Source: Siphonodentalium dalli
Taxonomy: Eukaryota > Mollusca > Scaphopoda > Gadilida > Siphonodentaliidae
DNA: 64,000 nt
Assembly (NCBI GenBank): GCA_032622095.1
Contig: CP136062.1
Coordinates: 227,552,578 to 227,616,577 of the forward strand
Direction of reading: 5' to 3'
Within the stretch, counting starts at the first letter, position 1. Each line of letters opens with the position of its first letter. The notes under the pieces were generated by a model that saw only the letters and a program-made list of their open reading frames with translations, was not told the DNA's origin and ran no database searches. This document shows positions 61,500 to 64,000 of this stretch, one piece after another. A program made the position numbers and the translations under genes.

Positions 61500-62230
61500 A
61501 CTATGCATTTATATTGTCATGTGCCCCGATGCACTGCCAATAGCCTTTCCATCACTTGGCTCTCTACCTTCTATTTCCACATATAGAAAAGATCAAATGT
61601 CAAATAGCCTTCACTCACGTATTAAGCACAGTTACAGGAAATGCATTTATATTGCGCAGGCCCGCTGCCACTATAATTTCCATCAGAGACCAACACATGG
61701 CTCTTTTCCTTCTATTGCCTCATATCCAATTGATTATCGGGCAAATAGCAGAAAGGACAGCATTTGTATTGTCACACATATAAAGTGCAGTTACATGAAC
61801 AGCGTTTCTATTTATATTGCGCACGACCACTGCAGGCCTGCGTATTGGAGGCGAATGACGGTTCGGTTCACCTGGAGGTTGTGAAATCTAGGTCGCGTCA
61901 AAGTTGTATGTGGCTCTCGTGATACTGAATATAACAGTTTGTGTAACCTATGGGTACCTAAGCACAACCAGACAACCGACAAATACGTTACGGCTTACGA
62001 TTTATTTTGCATTCGGCAGGCCTGCCAGTGCCAATTTCAAAAGAGTCCAAAACATGGCTCTTCTCCTTCTATTACTACATATCCATATGATTATCTGGTA
62101 AATAGAAAACCTAAATGAATAACTCAAATGAAAGCATTTGTATCATCACACATATAAAGCGCCGTTCCGCAAGAAGCCTTAATATTGTGCATGACCACTG
62201 CCCAGTACCAGTGACTGGCGGGGTGCTACC
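61500..62230 (+). repeat. ~200-400 bp diverged direct repeats
   Basis: Three diverged units share TGGCTCTTYTCCTTCTATT, CATATCCAATTGATTAT, GCATTTGTATYRTCACACAT, ATAAAGYGCMGTT and TATATTGCGCAYGACCACTG. Open frames of up to 134 codons span them, but no family is recognised. Confidence 0.6.
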
Positions 62231-63000
62231 ATCGTTGATTTGGAAAACAAATCTTCAAGGGCGAATGCCACAGCTCCTGAGCATTAGGGTGGGGAAGACT
62301 CATTATGTGCCACTAACAGCGCACCAGCCAACCAGACTTCAGTTCTTCCCAGATGTAAACGCAGCTCGAGCTCTCATTTGCTCTCGCAATTCAGAAGACG
62401 GATGTACTTGCGCCTGTATAATCGTCAGTTATGTTTTTCTCAAATTCAATGTCATTGTGGGATAGACCTCAAAACATGCATGTTCCATGGCACTTTCACA
62501 TTCCCATAATTTAACTGCGATGGGAACGGTTTTATATATACCTTCCAATAGTTTAATATTGAATCAATGATTACTATAACCATGCACATTTCGTCAAGAG
62601 TGCACAGTTTAATATTCGTGAATTAGAAAATTACAATTGCATACGGCTGCGAGAACAATTGCTCCTGTCTCCTGGGAAGGACTGAGACTTCTGACTCTTC
62701 CCCACGGTCCGTGGCCCACTCCATTACGAGAGTGGGTCTTGTCCCCCTGGAATCATACTCCCTCGGGATATTCCAGGCCTGCTCCACCATCTGCAGACTT
62801 TCCGTAAGTGTATAAAACGTTCTCCTCACCGTAAGCAAGGACACCGCTATGTTCTTGCACAGGAGAAATCGGATCTCATCGTCCTCTTCGCCGAGAAAAG
62901 ACAGTATCTTACCTGCGGTTTAATTTCTAGCAGGTAAGATCACGTGGCCATAGTAAATAACGGAATTTACCTTATTAACCTTGTTTTGCAATAACTAACA
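62231..63000. repeat. Interrupted copy of the GC-rich 63 kb block
   Basis: GGTGGGGAAGACTCATTATG and GCGCACCAGCCAACC (62287-62335) match 63329-63375. CCGTGGCCCACTCCATTA (62709) and TCCAGGCCTGCTCC (62772) match 63399-63475. AT-rich sequence separates the two parts here but not at 63.3 kb. Confidence 0.6.
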
Positions 63001-63139
63001 AATGTTTTGTATATTATGCTTGCTAATAACTAACAGAATGTCTTGTCTTGCTTATAGTCGAACGAGATTCGACTTTGATGGCCGTACGGGTTGCTCATGA
63101 ATATACGCGATATTGTCATAGTTGGTTGAGGGCCCATTG

Positions 63140-63900
63140 GTCCATGGTTTTACATTTTGAGCAAACGTACCAGTCTTAACTCGGGCAGGAACCATTCGGT
63201 CCCCCCTGGTCATGCTGCAAACCCCGTCTTCTGCAGACCGTGGGAGGCAGGGTACCGTCCTCCGGAGATTCGGGCAACCAATCCTCCAGGACACAAGCAC
63301 CCGCGCCTTTGGCGACTGTTCTGGGTGGGGAAGCCTCGTTGTCCCGTGCCGCACAAAGCGCACCAGCCAACTGGCCTTCTGACGCTTCCCCACAGCGCCG
63401 TGGCCCACTCCATTATGAGGGTCGATTTGTCCCCCCTGGAAACGTCATCCCAAGTGATACGTCCAGGCCTGCTCCTCTGCCGTCAGGGGATCCTAGTGGT
63501 ATGTCATCGACGTTTATGTCAGCGTGTCAGGACCACCTGCATTTGGGAGATTCGGTGGGGGGCTTTCCCTGGTCAAATGGATCCTTTCAATTTCCCTTTT
63601 TTCCGCCATTTTGGCCTTGGGGGGTGGGAAATAACACCTTAAAATCTAACTGTGAGCGCAATTGTTCCTCGTTCGAGCCATTCCCAGTGTGGGCTTCCCT
63701 CTAGTACCTTACCTCAACCTGATGCAGGCTGTTCTGTTGCTGGCGTCGATCCTGATATGCTTTCTAGTTTCTATAATTCTCCTGGCGTCTGATGGCTTTG
63801 ACGACGATGAGCAAGGATCTCGGGCCGACGGTGGTTCCGTTCCCACTGTCGGTCAAGGATTCTGTCGTTCCTAGGAAACTCGCTTTGCGTACAGAAACGA
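63140..63900 (+). pseudogene. GC-rich block, possible decayed retroelement ORF (gag-like), unrecognised
   Basis: The GC content rises sharply over about 750 bp, and plus-strand frames stay open: 63240-63704 (Pro/Ser/Gly-rich, with PFFPPFWPWG) and, after a frame change, SDGFDDDEQGSRADGGS near 63788-63840. An acidic Asp-rich stretch after a Pro-rich region would fit a structural protein of a YR or LTR retroelement, but there is no zinc knuckle, protease or reverse transcriptase in the window. A relative lies just upstream (62231-63000), so the block is repetitive. It could continue beyond the right edge. Confidence 0.3.
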
Positions 63901-64000
63901 CACGGGTCGATCTCTTGTAAAAACTTCATCACAGGATATGTGTCAAATCTTGTTACAATGAATTACACAAACTTTGCACAACTGTACCAGTCCTCGGGCT

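Noticed and set aside
1-64000. CRISPR arrays, bacterial operons, rRNA and tRNA genes
   Set aside because: Tandem repeats here lack regular unique spacers, and split genes with GT-AG introns show the DNA is eukaryotic. I found no tRNA cloverleaf or rRNA core by eye; a tRNA scan would be needed to exclude degenerate SINE heads.

Overview
This is animal (metazoan) genomic DNA: AT-rich, intron-rich and packed with repeats. The only complete protein-coding gene I can support is split over eleven GT-AG exons across about 31 kb. The repeats (molluscan-type families carrying GGACGGAC strings, many palindromic MITEs, TTAGGG-like strings) suggest a marine invertebrate, most likely a mollusc or other lophotrochozoan. 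That placement is inference.

Genes. (1) A first coding exon of a kappaB-Ras small-GTPase gene (NKIRAS family) lies on the minus strand at 2091-2213; the rest of the gene lies left of the window. (2) RBM39 (CAPER-alpha/HCC1 splicing factor) runs on the plus strand from 23470 to 54941. Its 11 coding exons give 530 residues: an acidic N-terminus, an RS domain, RRM1, RRM2, a linker and a C-terminal UHM. (3) Weaker coding candidates: 21987-22238 (minus, Lys-rich), 5647-5829 (minus), a degenerate BED zinc finger at 10279-10533 (minus), a C-x2-C frame at 48105-48317 (minus) and a GC-rich retroelement-like block at 62.2-63.9 kb.

Layout. 0-9 kb holds the NKIRAS exon wedged between MITEs, a 1.9 kb TIR element rich in CTTAAG, and Kolobok-like and other small elements. 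9.19-14.29 kb is a 5.1 kb unit with about 0.4 kb terminal inverted repeats, filled with three kinds of satellite and one hAT-like insertion. 14.4-15.4 kb is a piggyBac-like MITE with a second TTAA element nested inside; a sister copy gives the empty site. 15.88-19.01 kb is a TIR element loaded with a satellite of about 140 bp. 19.8-23.4 kb holds further foldback elements and the region upstream of RBM39. 23.4-55.4 kb is RBM39 with its introns full of MITEs; intron 3 holds a four-level nest of repeats. 55.4-64 kb has small MITEs, poorly recognised sequence and a GC-rich repeated block at the end.

Main structural themes. A roughly 69 bp imperfect hairpin recurs about 25 times, inside at least four different MITE backbones, with compensatory stem changes. 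Two separate satellite arrays share an ATCCAARATGGCYGC motif resembling a YY1 site. A minisatellite in RBM39 intron 8 reiterates the start of exon 9. No CRISPR, rRNA or tRNA gene was seen.
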